From the NCBI GenBank assembly GCA_039024295.1, contig JBCDIQ010000235.1:1-9163 (forward strand): 9,163 bases of DNA, given 5' to 3'. A program made the position numbers and the translations under genes. This document shows, piece after piece, positions 1 to 7,200 of the stretch (positions within the stretch are counted from its first letter, which is position 1; each line of letters starts with the position of its first letter). The notes under the pieces are model-generated. The model had not been told where the DNA came from. It saw only the letters and a list, made by a program, of their open reading frames with translations, and did not search any database. The DNA comes from JBCDIQ01 sp039024295. Its GTDB lineage: Bacteria > Bacteroidota > Bacteroidia > J057.

Positions 1-2018
1 CTTTTGTAAGAGATGTCTTCAGGATGGCTTTCAGTAAGCTGCTTAACTAATGTATTAAACATATTAAAATAATGAAGAGCCTCATTTAAGTCTCCTAATA
101 AAAAGTGAATTTCCCCTAATTTTAAATTAGCAATAGACCAATTGTTTTTGAATAAAACTCTCTGATTTGATAAACTGTACAGTTGCTTTTCCAGGCTGTT
201 GTACTGTTTAAGAAAATTGAGTGCTTGTTCTAAGTTACCTAATTTTAGGTGTGTATCCCCAAGTTTTTCGAAAGAAATAGCAAGTGAATTCTTATAATCT
301 AACAGTTCAGGATAGTCATTATTTAACTCTTGGCTAAGTTCATTATCCATTTCAAAAAACTGGAGTGCCATCTGTAAGTTACCCATTACTGAATAAGTAT
401 CTCCTAGTTTTGAATAAGATATTGCAAGTCCATTTTTAATAGAAGTATTTTGTGGGTGATCCATGTAAAGTTCTTCCATAAGCTTTAAATCTTTTTCAAA
501 AAAAGTTAGCGCCTTATCTAAGTTTCCAAGATCTGTGTGGATGCTACCCAGGGTTGAGTAGGCTATTGCAAGATTATTTTTGTAGTAGATATTCTGCGGA
601 GACCTCTCGTAAATTTTTTCATTTAGTGCACGTTGTTGTTCGTAACAGTATTGAGCCTTTTGTAAATCTCCCAAAGCACGATGAGTGTCTCCTAGTCTTG
701 AATAGGAAGTAGCAAGATTGCTTATAAATGTTATTTCATCTTTATGATTTTTATAAAGCTCATTCTCTATCAGATTGAATTTTTCAAAAAAATAAAGAGC
801 ATCATTTAGATTGCCTAAGGAGAAATATACATCACCTAATTTCCCATAGGAGGAAGCTAAATTATTTTTTAGGAATGTTTGTTCTGGAAAAACTGCATTG
901 AGCTGTTTTGCCAAAATATTATATTTCCTAAAAAAAAATAAAGCCTTTTCGATATCTCCTAATGCAGAATAAGTATCACCTAACCTTTCATAGGAGACAG
1001 AAAGCCCATTCCTGAAATCTATATTTAAAGAATGAGTACTGTTAAGGTTTTCCTCTAATTCATTATATTTTTCATACAATGAAAGTGCTTTTTCTAAATT
1101 TCCAATTTTAGTATAAATTAAGCCCAACCTTTCATAAGCAATAGCTAAATTATGTTTTTGGTTACTATTATCAGGTGTCTCTTTTACATACTTTTGTTGA
1201 ATTTTTTCATAATCTTGAAATCGTTTTAACGCCTTTGGTAGATTTCCCATTTTATTGAGTACATCTCCCATTTGGAATAGAACCTTTCCTTTGTCTTCTA
1301 CCCTTGCTACTTCCAACCATTCCTCTAAAAAGATCAGGGCTTGATCATAAATGCCGTTTTCTTCTAATAACTTGGTAATCTGAGGATAAAGCGTGAGGCG
1401 ATAGGCCGTCTCAGTTTCGGGGGTTTCTTCCAGCAGCTTGCGTAGGCGTATGATTTCCTTTCGGTTGCGCTCAAATTGGTCTTCGTCTATGGGCACCTCG
1501 TCCAGACTTCGGTCAGCAGGGAGTTGATCAGTGGTAGTTACAGGCTCTAGTTGCATTTCCAGGTCCAGAAACAGGGACCGAAACGACCACAGATCGGGCA
1601 TTTTTTCAATCAGGGTACGCACATGGGACACCCCTTCGGCAGAAGCCTGCAAAAATACCAGCAGGGCATTGGAATGTCTGGCGAGTTTGTCCCGGCGCAG
1701 GTTCAGGCCACTGGTCAGGGCATCATAATTTTCACGCTCTGTAGCGGATAGGTTAGGGTTCTCTTTGAGCAGGTCCTGAAAATTTTCCAGCCAGATAATG
1801 TCCTCAGACAGGGATTCGTATTCCTGCAAGAGGGTGGAAAAAGGCGTTTTGCGTGCATCCAGCCGTACCAGTTTGCGGTCAGGGTAGGTGGCTTCCAGGT
1901 CTTCTTTCAGCCGCTGTACTAGGGAATAGTGGTTGTAGCGTACCACCACAAAGCGGAAGGCGGGTACTTTCAGTAGCTTTTTCAGCAGGGGATATTCCTC
2001 GGCGTAGTTATCCGACAT
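1..2018 (-). CDS. TPR-repeat protein with N-terminal degenerate NTPase-like domain (3' end outside window)
   Basis: The frame is open from ATG at 2018-2016 to the window edge, giving 672 codons without a stop. The start overlaps the last 11 nt of the upstream ATPase gene, so translation is probably coupled. Residues 1-158 form an alpha/beta domain: a strand FRFVVVRYN (21-29) with no Walker A, a Walker-B-like EDIIWLENF (72-80), and the segments LNLRRDKLARHSNALLVFL (105-123) and PDLWSFRSLF (141-150). From memory these resemble conserved blocks in NTPase domains placed before bacterial TPR arrays. An acidic linker (160-190) follows. From about residue 245 there are nine TPR-like units, each with a (L/M)G(N/D)hxxA core, with the core glycines at 258, 306, 354, 402, 450, 498, 546, 594 and 642. 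The spacing is exactly 48 residues, longer than the canonical 34. No signal peptide is seen, so it is probably cytoplasmic. It likely partners the ATPase as a protein-binding or sensing subunit (inference). The C-terminus is not visible, so an effector domain there cannot be excluded. Confidence 0.9.
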   Translation of the reverse strand, partial: MSDNYAEEYPLLKKLLKVPAFRFVVVRYNHYSLVQRLKEDLEATYPDRKLVRLDARKTPFSTLLQEYESLSEDIIWLENFQDLLKENPNLSATERENYDALTSGLNLRRDKLARHSNALLVFLQASAEGVSHVRTLIEKMPDLWSFRSLFLDLEMQLEPVTTTDQLPADRSLDEVPIDEDQFERNRKEIIRLRKLLEETPETETAYRLTLYPQITKLLEENGIYDQALIFLEEWLEVARVEDKGKVLFQMGDVLNKMGNLPKALKRFQDYEKIQQKYVKETPDNSNQKHNLAIAYERLGLIYTKIGNLEKALSLYEKYNELEENLNSTHSLNIDFRNGLSVSYERLGDTYSALGDIEKALFFFRKYNILAKQLNAVFPEQTFLKNNLASSYGKLGDVYFSLGNLNDALYFFEKFNLIENELYKNHKDEITFISNLATSYSRLGDTHRALGDLQKAQYCYEQQRALNEKIYERSPQNIYYKNNLAIAYSTLGSIHTDLGNLDKALTFFEKDLKLMEELYMDHPQNTSIKNGLAISYSKLGDTYSVMGNLQMALQFFEMDNELSQELNNDYPELLDYKNSLAISFEKLGDTHLKLGNLEQALNFLKQYNSLEKQLYSLSNQRVLFKNNWSIANLKLGEIHFLLGDLNEALHYFNMFNTLVKQLTESHPEDISYK
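94..1290 (-). repeat. Tandem 144-bp coding repeats (nine 48-residue TPR-like units)
   Basis: Nine degenerate coding repeats follow each other at exactly 144 bp. On the plus strand they appear as recurring blocks like cctaa(t/g), near 94, 238, 382, 526, 670, 814, 958, 1102 and 1246. In the protein, each unit has a consensus of NLAxSYxxLGDxYxxLGNLxKALxFFEKxNxLExxLYxxxPxxxxYKN type. The DNA copies are clearly diverged from each other while the length is fixed, which points to selection on the protein repeat rather than recent slippage. The boundaries given are approximate. Confidence 0.85.
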
Positions 2019-3372
2019 GCTGTTTGTACAGTTGGGAGGCTTCTACCAGCGGGTGCGCCCGTTTATAGGTGCCGTCGTTGTATTCCAGCACAATGAGCTT
2101 TTCCAGCAGCCCCTGCCAGTGCAAGTCAAAGGGCGTTTGAAAACCTTGTTCGTTGTTTTCCTTCAATTGCTTGAGCAGATCCAGGTCTTCTCGCGTCAGG
2201 TAGCGGGAATATTCTGCCGATAACTTTTTGAGGGCTTTGTCCAATGCCTCAGCCGTCAAGTGCGTAGCATCTGGCTTGGAATAGAGGTAGGTGTATTCCA
2301 GCACCCGCAGCAACTCGCGCGGTGACCCGCCACCAAATTCTATGGCTTTATCCAGGGTTTCTGTGCTGTCAAATAACTCCAGGGCAATGCGTTTGTGCAC
2401 AAACTCCCGAAACCTTTCCATGGCAGCAGGTACCGGACTTCCATCCCGCTCTTTGATCTTGACAAACGGAAAGGGCACCACACTGCTAAATTGGCGCAGC
2501 TTGGGTTCCAACGAAAACAGCTCAATCGGTAGGGTGAAGATGGTGTGGGCCTTGATCTGGCGAATGCGGTTGCTCTCATCATCCACAATCTTGCGGCGAA
2601 TGTCAGAGGTGGCAATTTTTTCCAGGCCATCTATGATGAAGAGCAGTTCTTTGGCTTTGCCCGTCTGCCGCAGCTTCATGTTCACCGACTCCACAAACTC
2701 ATTGAACTTCCGGGAAAACTCGGTGAAGTTTTGCTTAAAGGCCGTTCGAATCTTTTCTGCATTCTCCTTGTTGCCGGCTAGGTTGCCTTTCAGCTTGGCC
2801 GTGATGCCCAGAAAGCCCAATAAGGAAGGCGTTTCGCCCTTCACCTCAATCTGCAAGCCGCCCTCTCGCTTGATCACCTTGTTGACCTCCTTGATCTGTT
2901 CTGAATACCATTCCTGGAGGGATTCCACAATGCCCGTATAAATGGAAAGGTCATTCGCATCCAGTTCTTCTGCCAATCGCTCCAATTGGAAGATGAGGAT
3001 ATCCATGTACTCCATGTCATTGGTGTCCAACCCAATGTCGAGGTTGCACACCACGCAAAAGAAGGCCTCAGAGTTATGCAACTTGGCAGAAATCTTTGCC
3101 AGCTCGGAGGTCTTCCCGGAGCCACGCATTCCCGCGATGAAGAGCAGGGTTTTGTCGGTTCGCCGGGGGTTGTAGTTGTACACAAACCGCCTCGGATCCA
3201 CATCAAACGAGTGGTAGATCACCGAATCCTCAAACTCCCCTCTCACCTCCGAAAAATCAGTGAAAAATTCATGGTCAGGTCCCACCGGCACGTTGAACCG
3301 TACGGCATTTCGCACGTCTTCTAATTTCTTCGCTTGGGTGTACTGACTGGTATCCAGGGTCATGTGCTGCAT
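2008..3372 (-). CDS. P-loop ATPase (AAA/STAND-like), coupled to TPR partner
   Basis: From ATG at 3372 the protein is 454 residues. In that numbering, Walker A GMRGSGKT is at 81-88, just after the strand TLLFIA. A conserved-looking LDTNDMEYMDILIFQLERL lies near 115-133. A long, mostly helical, charged insert of about 110 residues (roughly 130-240) follows, holding one hydrophobic patch (LLGFLGI). Walker B is LLFIIDGLEKI near 243-253, and a sensor-2-like GGGSPRELLR is near 347-356. The last 80 residues look like a winged helix (LTREDLDLLKQL ... LEYNDGTYKRAHPLVE). The order of motifs fits AAA+/Orc-like and STAND NTPases; KAP-type is possible because of the long insert. The frame is open upstream to ATG 3489, but that extension runs through an intergenic palindrome and a promoter-like element and has no domain character, so I prefer ATG 3372 or 3363. 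The product probably hydrolyses ATP and acts with the downstream TPR protein; its cellular role is unknown. Confidence 0.88.
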   Translation of the reverse strand: MQHMTLDTSQYTQAKKLEDVRNAVRFNVPVGPDHEFFTDFSEVRGEFEDSVIYHSFDVDPRRFVYNYNPRRTDKTLLFIAGMRGSGKTSELAKISAKLHNSEAFFCVVCNLDIGLDTNDMEYMDILIFQLERLAEELDANDLSIYTGIVESLQEWYSEQIKEVNKVIKREGGLQIEVKGETPSLLGFLGITAKLKGNLAGNKENAEKIRTAFKQNFTEFSRKFNEFVESVNMKLRQTGKAKELLFIIDGLEKIATSDIRRKIVDDESNRIRQIKAHTIFTLPIELFSLEPKLRQFSSVVPFPFVKIKERDGSPVPAAMERFREFVHKRIALELFDSTETLDKAIEFGGGSPRELLRVLEYTYLYSKPDATHLTAEALDKALKKLSAEYSRYLTREDLDLLKQLKENNEQGFQTPFDLHWQGLLEKLIVLEYNDGTYKRAHPLVEASQLYKQHVG

Positions 3373-3378
3373 TTTACG

Positions 3379-3410
3379 TGAAATTAGCACCTTTTGGTGG
3401 GGTAAGCAAA
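3379..3410 (-). promoter_or_regulatory. Possible promoter of the ATPase-TPR unit
   Basis: On the minus strand, TTTG (3410-3407) is followed by 20 nt and then TAATTTCA (3386-3379). This fits loosely the Bacteroidota -33 TTG / -7 TAnnTTTG pattern (TA and TT match, last two bases do not). The inverted repeat CACC-TTTT-GGTG (3388-3399) sits between the two elements. If it is real, transcription would start at or just before ATG 3372, so the leader would be nearly absent and the long 5' extension of the frame could not be translated. Such short motifs occur by chance, so support is weak. Confidence 0.3.
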
Positions 3411-3419
3411 GGGCGGTGC

Positions 3420-3453
3420 AGACCTCGAAGGGTTTTGAAAACCTTAAAGGTCT
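3420..3453. repeat. 34-bp imperfect palindrome between hip remnant and ATPase gene
   Basis: The outer arms AGACCT (3420-3425) and AGGTCT (3448-3453) are perfectly complementary. Inside them AAGG (3428-3431) pairs with CCTT (3442-3445), and TTT (3433-3435) with AAA (3438-3440). Mismatches fall at 3426/3447, 3427/3446 and 3432/3441. The shape (AGACCT-CGAAGG-TTTTnAAAA-CCTT-AGGTCT) resembles small dispersed palindromes I associate with Bacteroidota intergenic regions, but that recollection is not verified. No U-tract follows on either strand, so a simple intrinsic terminator is less likely than a mobile or repetitive palindrome. Confidence 0.6.
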
Positions 3454-3520
3454 AATAACCGCGACTTGTACTTCTATCGTTAGAAGCACTTTTTCTTAGG
3501 TGACACAAAGGAACGATCAA

Positions 3521-3571
3521 TCAACTTATTTCGGTGCTTCGTATGTCCGCCAATTCTGTCAGCTTATTCAT
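3521..3571 (-). other. 16-codon mini-ORF overlapping the hipS stop (possible stump of a lost hipT start)
   Basis: An ATG at 3571-3569 overlaps the hipS stop as ATGA and opens a frame of only 16 codons (MNKLTELADIRSTEIS) before TGA at 3523-3521. The ATGA overlap is the junction one would expect between hipS and a following kinase gene. The peptide itself does not look like the start of a HipT/HipA kinase, and nothing kinase-like is seen in any frame of 3373-3567. It may be a remnant, a junction by-product or chance. Confidence 0.25.
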
Positions 3572-3897
3572 GATGCGCTACGCTTTTTAATCGTCACAGC
3601 ACCAATCGTATCTGTATGGGCCGTCCTCAGCAGCAAGCCAAATTCATCTTCGGGATCAATGCGTAAATGCTGGCACACCTTGGCTTTGTTGGTACCTTCT
3701 GAAAGCATGTGATAAAAGAAGGGAAGCAAATATGGAGCAGTGTGTGTTTGCTGGGATTTGGGCAAAGTCAGGCTGATCGAAGGTTTTTTGCTGTCCAGTA
3801 TCCAGGCATCCGTGTAGCGAAAAGAATAGCTGCCGTCGTCATGTTCGGTCAGTACACCTGCGTATTCGTCTTTGTAAAAAATATCCGCTTGTCTCAT
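3568..3897 (-). CDS. hipS: HipS-like protein (stand-alone HipA N-terminal subdomain)
   Basis: This 109-residue protein matches the HipA N-terminal subdomain 1: a short beta-rich start (ADIFYKDEYAGVLTEHDDGSYSF), then ISLTLP (42-47), a PFFYHMLSEGTNK block (59-71), and the closing DEFGLLLRTAHTDTIGAV. The length equals that of stand-alone HipS proteins. In the three-gene HipBST systems this small protein is the antitoxin for the short kinase HipT, and HipB is the DNA-binding partner. The gene begins 1 nt after the hipB stop (TAGCATG), so the two are one operon. The expected kinase gene should follow but is absent; the next gene is the ATPase. The protein looks full length and undamaged, so it may still serve as an orphan antitoxin or autoregulatory partner (inference). 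The gene symbol is given by family and context, not by close identity. Confidence 0.8.
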   Translation of the reverse strand: MRQADIFYKDEYAGVLTEHDDGSYSFRYTDAWILDSKKPSISLTLPKSQQTHTAPYLLPFFYHMLSEGTNKAKVCQHLRIDPEDEFGLLLRTAHTDTIGAVTIKKRSAS

Positions 3898-3898
3898 G

Positions 3899-4117
3899 CT
3901 AGCTTGAGTTCATTTGTTTGATTTCCAGTCTCACCTCCATGCCCAGCACATCTGCAATTTTTGCCAAAGTATCCAGCGTAGGATTGGCCTGTCCCGTTTC
4001 AATTTTGTACAGGGTATTGACACTTACCTCTGCTAATTCTGCTAGTTGAGGTTGAGTTACTTTCAGGATTTTTCTTCTTGCTTTAATAGCTTGGCCAATA
4101 CCCAAAAATGATGACAT
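3899..4117 (-). CDS. hipB: HipB-like XRE-family transcriptional regulator
   Basis: This 72-residue protein is nearly all one Cro/C1-type helix-turn-helix (about residues 9-63), with the recognition region TQPQLAELAEVSVNTLYKIE (20-39) and the usual GQANPTLDTLAKIADVLG. It ends in a short strand, EVRLEI, as in HipB-type regulators. It should bind its own promoter as a dimer and repress the operon; a perfect 14-bp palindrome and two further half-site-like sequences lie directly upstream. The stop is 1 nt from the hipS start. Identification as HipB rather than a general XRE regulator rests on the HipA-N neighbour. Confidence 0.85.
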   Translation of the reverse strand: MSSFLGIGQAIKARRKILKVTQPQLAELAEVSVNTLYKIETGQANPTLDTLAKIADVLGMEVRLEIKQMNSS

Positions 4118-4119
4118 AG

Positions 4120-4184
4120 TGTGATTTTAATAGAAAAATATGAAAAGCAGCTCATTTTTTCAACCAAAATCACATTATAATGTG
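4120..4184. promoter_or_regulatory. Putative HipB operator region (palindrome plus inverted repeats)
   Basis: CACATTATAATGTG at 4171-4184 is a perfect 14-bp palindrome. In addition, TGTGATTTT (4120-4128) and AAAATCACA (4166-4174) form a 9-bp inverted repeat 37 bp apart, the second arm overlapping the palindrome. They flank the candidate promoter, as expected for an autoregulated HipB-type operon in which dimers bind on both sides. That HipB binds here is inferred from position and symmetry. Confidence 0.55.
4133..4163 (-). promoter_or_regulatory. Candidate promoter of hipBS
   Basis: On the minus strand TTG (4163-4161) is followed by 20 nt and TATTTTTC (4140-4133), a good fit to the Bacteroidota -33/-7 elements apart from the last base. 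Transcription would begin near 4125-4130, a few bases before the hipB ATG, inside the TGTGATTTT-type repeat at 4120-4128. It has the same spacing as the promoter candidate before the ATPase gene. This is pattern matching only. Confidence 0.4.
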
Positions 4185-4212
4185 GGTTGCTAGCAGATAA
4201 AACTAATCCCTA

Positions 4213-7200
4213 TCACCTAATCAACGTAACCGTCCCACTCTCTTTCAAAGAAAGCTGGAGGTAGTTGTTATCCGGATTATTGTCGATGATAAGCCCGGTG
4301 ATGAGGTACACATACACCCCTTCTGGCACATCACTGCCACGGCGGGTACCGTCCCAGCCTTGAGCAGGGTCATCCGTCTCAAACACAATGCGGCCCCAGC
4401 GGTCAAAAATCTGCAGGCGGTAATTGCTTACCCCCAGGGTGAGGGGCAGAAAGACATCATTGATTTGATCCCCATTGGGAGAGAAAGCTGAGGGAATGGC
4501 GATGCCACTTTCAGGCGGCACCACACAGGCGGTTGAGGTAGCGGTATCGGGACAGTTGCCGTCTACGCTTAGGACCAAACTCACCGTATAATCCTGCTGA
4601 ACAGCTGGATAAGTATGAGGCGGTGGCGAGCCTCCCGTGTAGGGAGCAGTGGTGCCGTCTCCAAAGTTCCACTGGCCGACTGTGCCACCGGTGCTGAGGT
4701 CGAGTAGTTGCACCACCGGATCATCCATGGTCACACATTCTGCATTGGGTACCACATTAAAGTTCGCCCTGACAAAGGGGAAAGAGGTTATCTCTGTACG
4801 GTCGCTATCCTGACAGCGTGTGAGGAGATCGGTTACGGTCACTACATAATTGAACCCTGTCGGAGCAGCCAGGCTATCGCCTCCAAAAGGGGGATTGGTG
4901 TTCCACTCAAACGCATACAAGTTTGGCCCATCAACCTCTACAATCGCATAGCCCTGCTCGCCAAAGCACACCGGACCACTGCCCCGGAAACTCAGTTCGA
5001 ATTGCGGAGCAACAAATACCGTCACCTGGCCAGATAAGGGTTGGGTACATCCATCTGTAACAACCAGCGTGTAGACCGTGGTTTGCTCCGGACTTACCGG
5101 CTGGTTTCTGCCTTCTCCCAAGCCCTGGTTCCAGGTGTACCGAATATTCCCGGTTGCCCCTCCGGAAGCAGTAGCAGAAAGTGTCACAAACTCCCCAAAG
5201 CAAATGCTGTCCTGGATAAACGCCATTTGCAAACTCAGCGGATCACCAACCGTAACGATTCCTTCTACTTCTCGTGCACATTCGCCTTGACCAACCCGAT
5301 AGGTGATGGTATGTTGACCCGGCCCTGCAGCAGCAGGATTAAAGATATTACCTGTCATTCCAGGGCCAGTAAACGTTCCACCTGCAGGGGTGGCTATAAT
5401 CACATAGTTGGTGTCTTTGTAGCAATACCCCTGAGCCAAATTGGTAAAGTTAGGAGAAGGGGGACGATATACTTCTACCTCAATGCTGTCCAGGCAACCT
5501 GTCGGAGGCAAATAATACACTGTATGAACTCCCACACCAGAAAGCCGCGGATCAAACCTCCCCTGGGTAGTATCCCCAATTCCCGGGCCTTGCCAGGAGC
5601 CGCCGGGCAGGGTGGTTATGATAGAAAAAGGAGGGGTTCCTTCACACACCAAAGTATCTGTGGGAATGGTAGGAGGAAATACTTCCATCACCATGCTATC
5701 CGCACAGGTATTAGCGGTGTATACGAGGGTATGAAAACCAGGCCCTGCTATGCTGGGATCAAAATCCCCTGGAAAGTTGGGATCGGTTACACCTGCTCCG
5801 GTCCAGTCTCCATTCCAGGGAGATCGACCTGTATTATTGAAATTCAGTTCGAAAGATTCATCTGACGGACAAAAACTCAGGGTATCTTCTCCAATTTCGG
5901 TGTAGCGCACCCGAACGATTTGCCGGGCAGAACAGCCATCCACCACATACAAAAGGGTATCGTTGTATCTCCTGCCTTCAACCTGAGGGTCAAAAATTCC
6001 CAGCAGGGAATCTGTGATGCCCAGCCCCTTCCAGTATCCGCCGGGAGGCGTAGGGGCCGGCAACGTAAAGGCTGGCTGGAGTGGACAGGCCAATAAATTG
6101 TCTCCCACGGAGATCGCTTTCACAAAAATGTCGAACTCCTTTTGGCAACCTGATATTTGATATTGAAGCCTATGGGTTCCCCCACCGGCTCTTTCGGGGT
6201 CAAACCTGCCTACTGGGTTGGTAATTCCATTTCCTACCCACACACCACCAACTGGAGTTGCAATTAAAGAGGTAATCCCCGCAGATTCACAAATGGTATC
6301 TATGGGCGAAATGGTGATGGTATCAATGTTGATTTCCTTGGTATCGGAACAACCATTAAAGGTGTAGGTCACCGTAAATGTTCCGGCATTTGCAGTCGGA
6401 GTTACTCGACCATTCGCAGTAATATTGGGACCAGACCATATACCACCGGCAGGTGAAAAACCTGTCATAGAAAAGGGGCCTGTACCTGGGCACGCTGCCT
6501 GAGGAGGCCCGGCATCAATCTCCCTCACAGTGATTACCACAATTCCCGGGCATCCATTTGGACCGTCATACACAACGGTATGAACACCTGGGCCGGCATC
6601 ATCCGGATCAAACATGCCGCTTCCATTGCTGTCGATGCCTGGACCGGACCAACTCCCTCCCGCGGGGGTGGCAGTAAGCATGAAGGGAGCATCAGATTCA
6701 CATACAGTTTGTGCTGCAGGCATGGAAGGCGCAGGGAGCACCACCACCCTCACGCTTCCGGTCGCAGGAGTCGATCCGGCACCATCTGTAACGGTAACTG
6801 TATATACTGTTGTGGTAGTCGGACAAATGTTAATGGGGCCACCTGTGGCGGGTAAAGTCGGGCTCCAACTATACTGATAGGTTAGAAAATCCCCCCCTGA
6901 AGCATTCGCATAGAGTTTCGTACAGGAACCTTCACATATGGTGTCACTGTCCACGTAGGGATCAACCTCCAGGGGGCAATCATTGACCAAAATGGTATCA
7001 GAGGTTACGAGCGTCCACAGGCTGTCACATTGGTCCAGAAAAAAATTGGTGTAGGTGACCGTGTAAAATCCACTTTGGTTCAGACCCGGAGCAAAGGTAA
7101 GTTGGACCTGGGTTGTGCTATCCCCTACACAGTTTACAGGAGATGCATTTGTTACACTGTTACCAATCGGTCCTCCAAGGGAAAACGATCCGGCTGATAC

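Noticed and set aside
94..1290. Regularly spaced similar blocks, at first sight like a CRISPR array or tandem DNA satellite
   Set aside because: The spacing of 144 bp is a multiple of three, the copies are diverged, and all fall in one open minus-strand frame coding TPR-like units.
2291..2941. 216-codon plus-strand open frame
   Set aside because: It lies wholly antisense to the ATPase, has a low-complexity Ser/Arg/Leu-rich composition and no recognisable domain.
3373..3489. 5' extension of the ATPase frame to ATG 3489
   Set aside because: It crosses the 34-bp palindrome and a promoter-like element, has no domain features, and the better start ATG 3372 follows.
5041..5865. 274-codon plus-strand open frame
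   Set aside because: It is antisense to the repeat region of the secreted protein, which has strong domain evidence; the frame is a by-product of biased codons.
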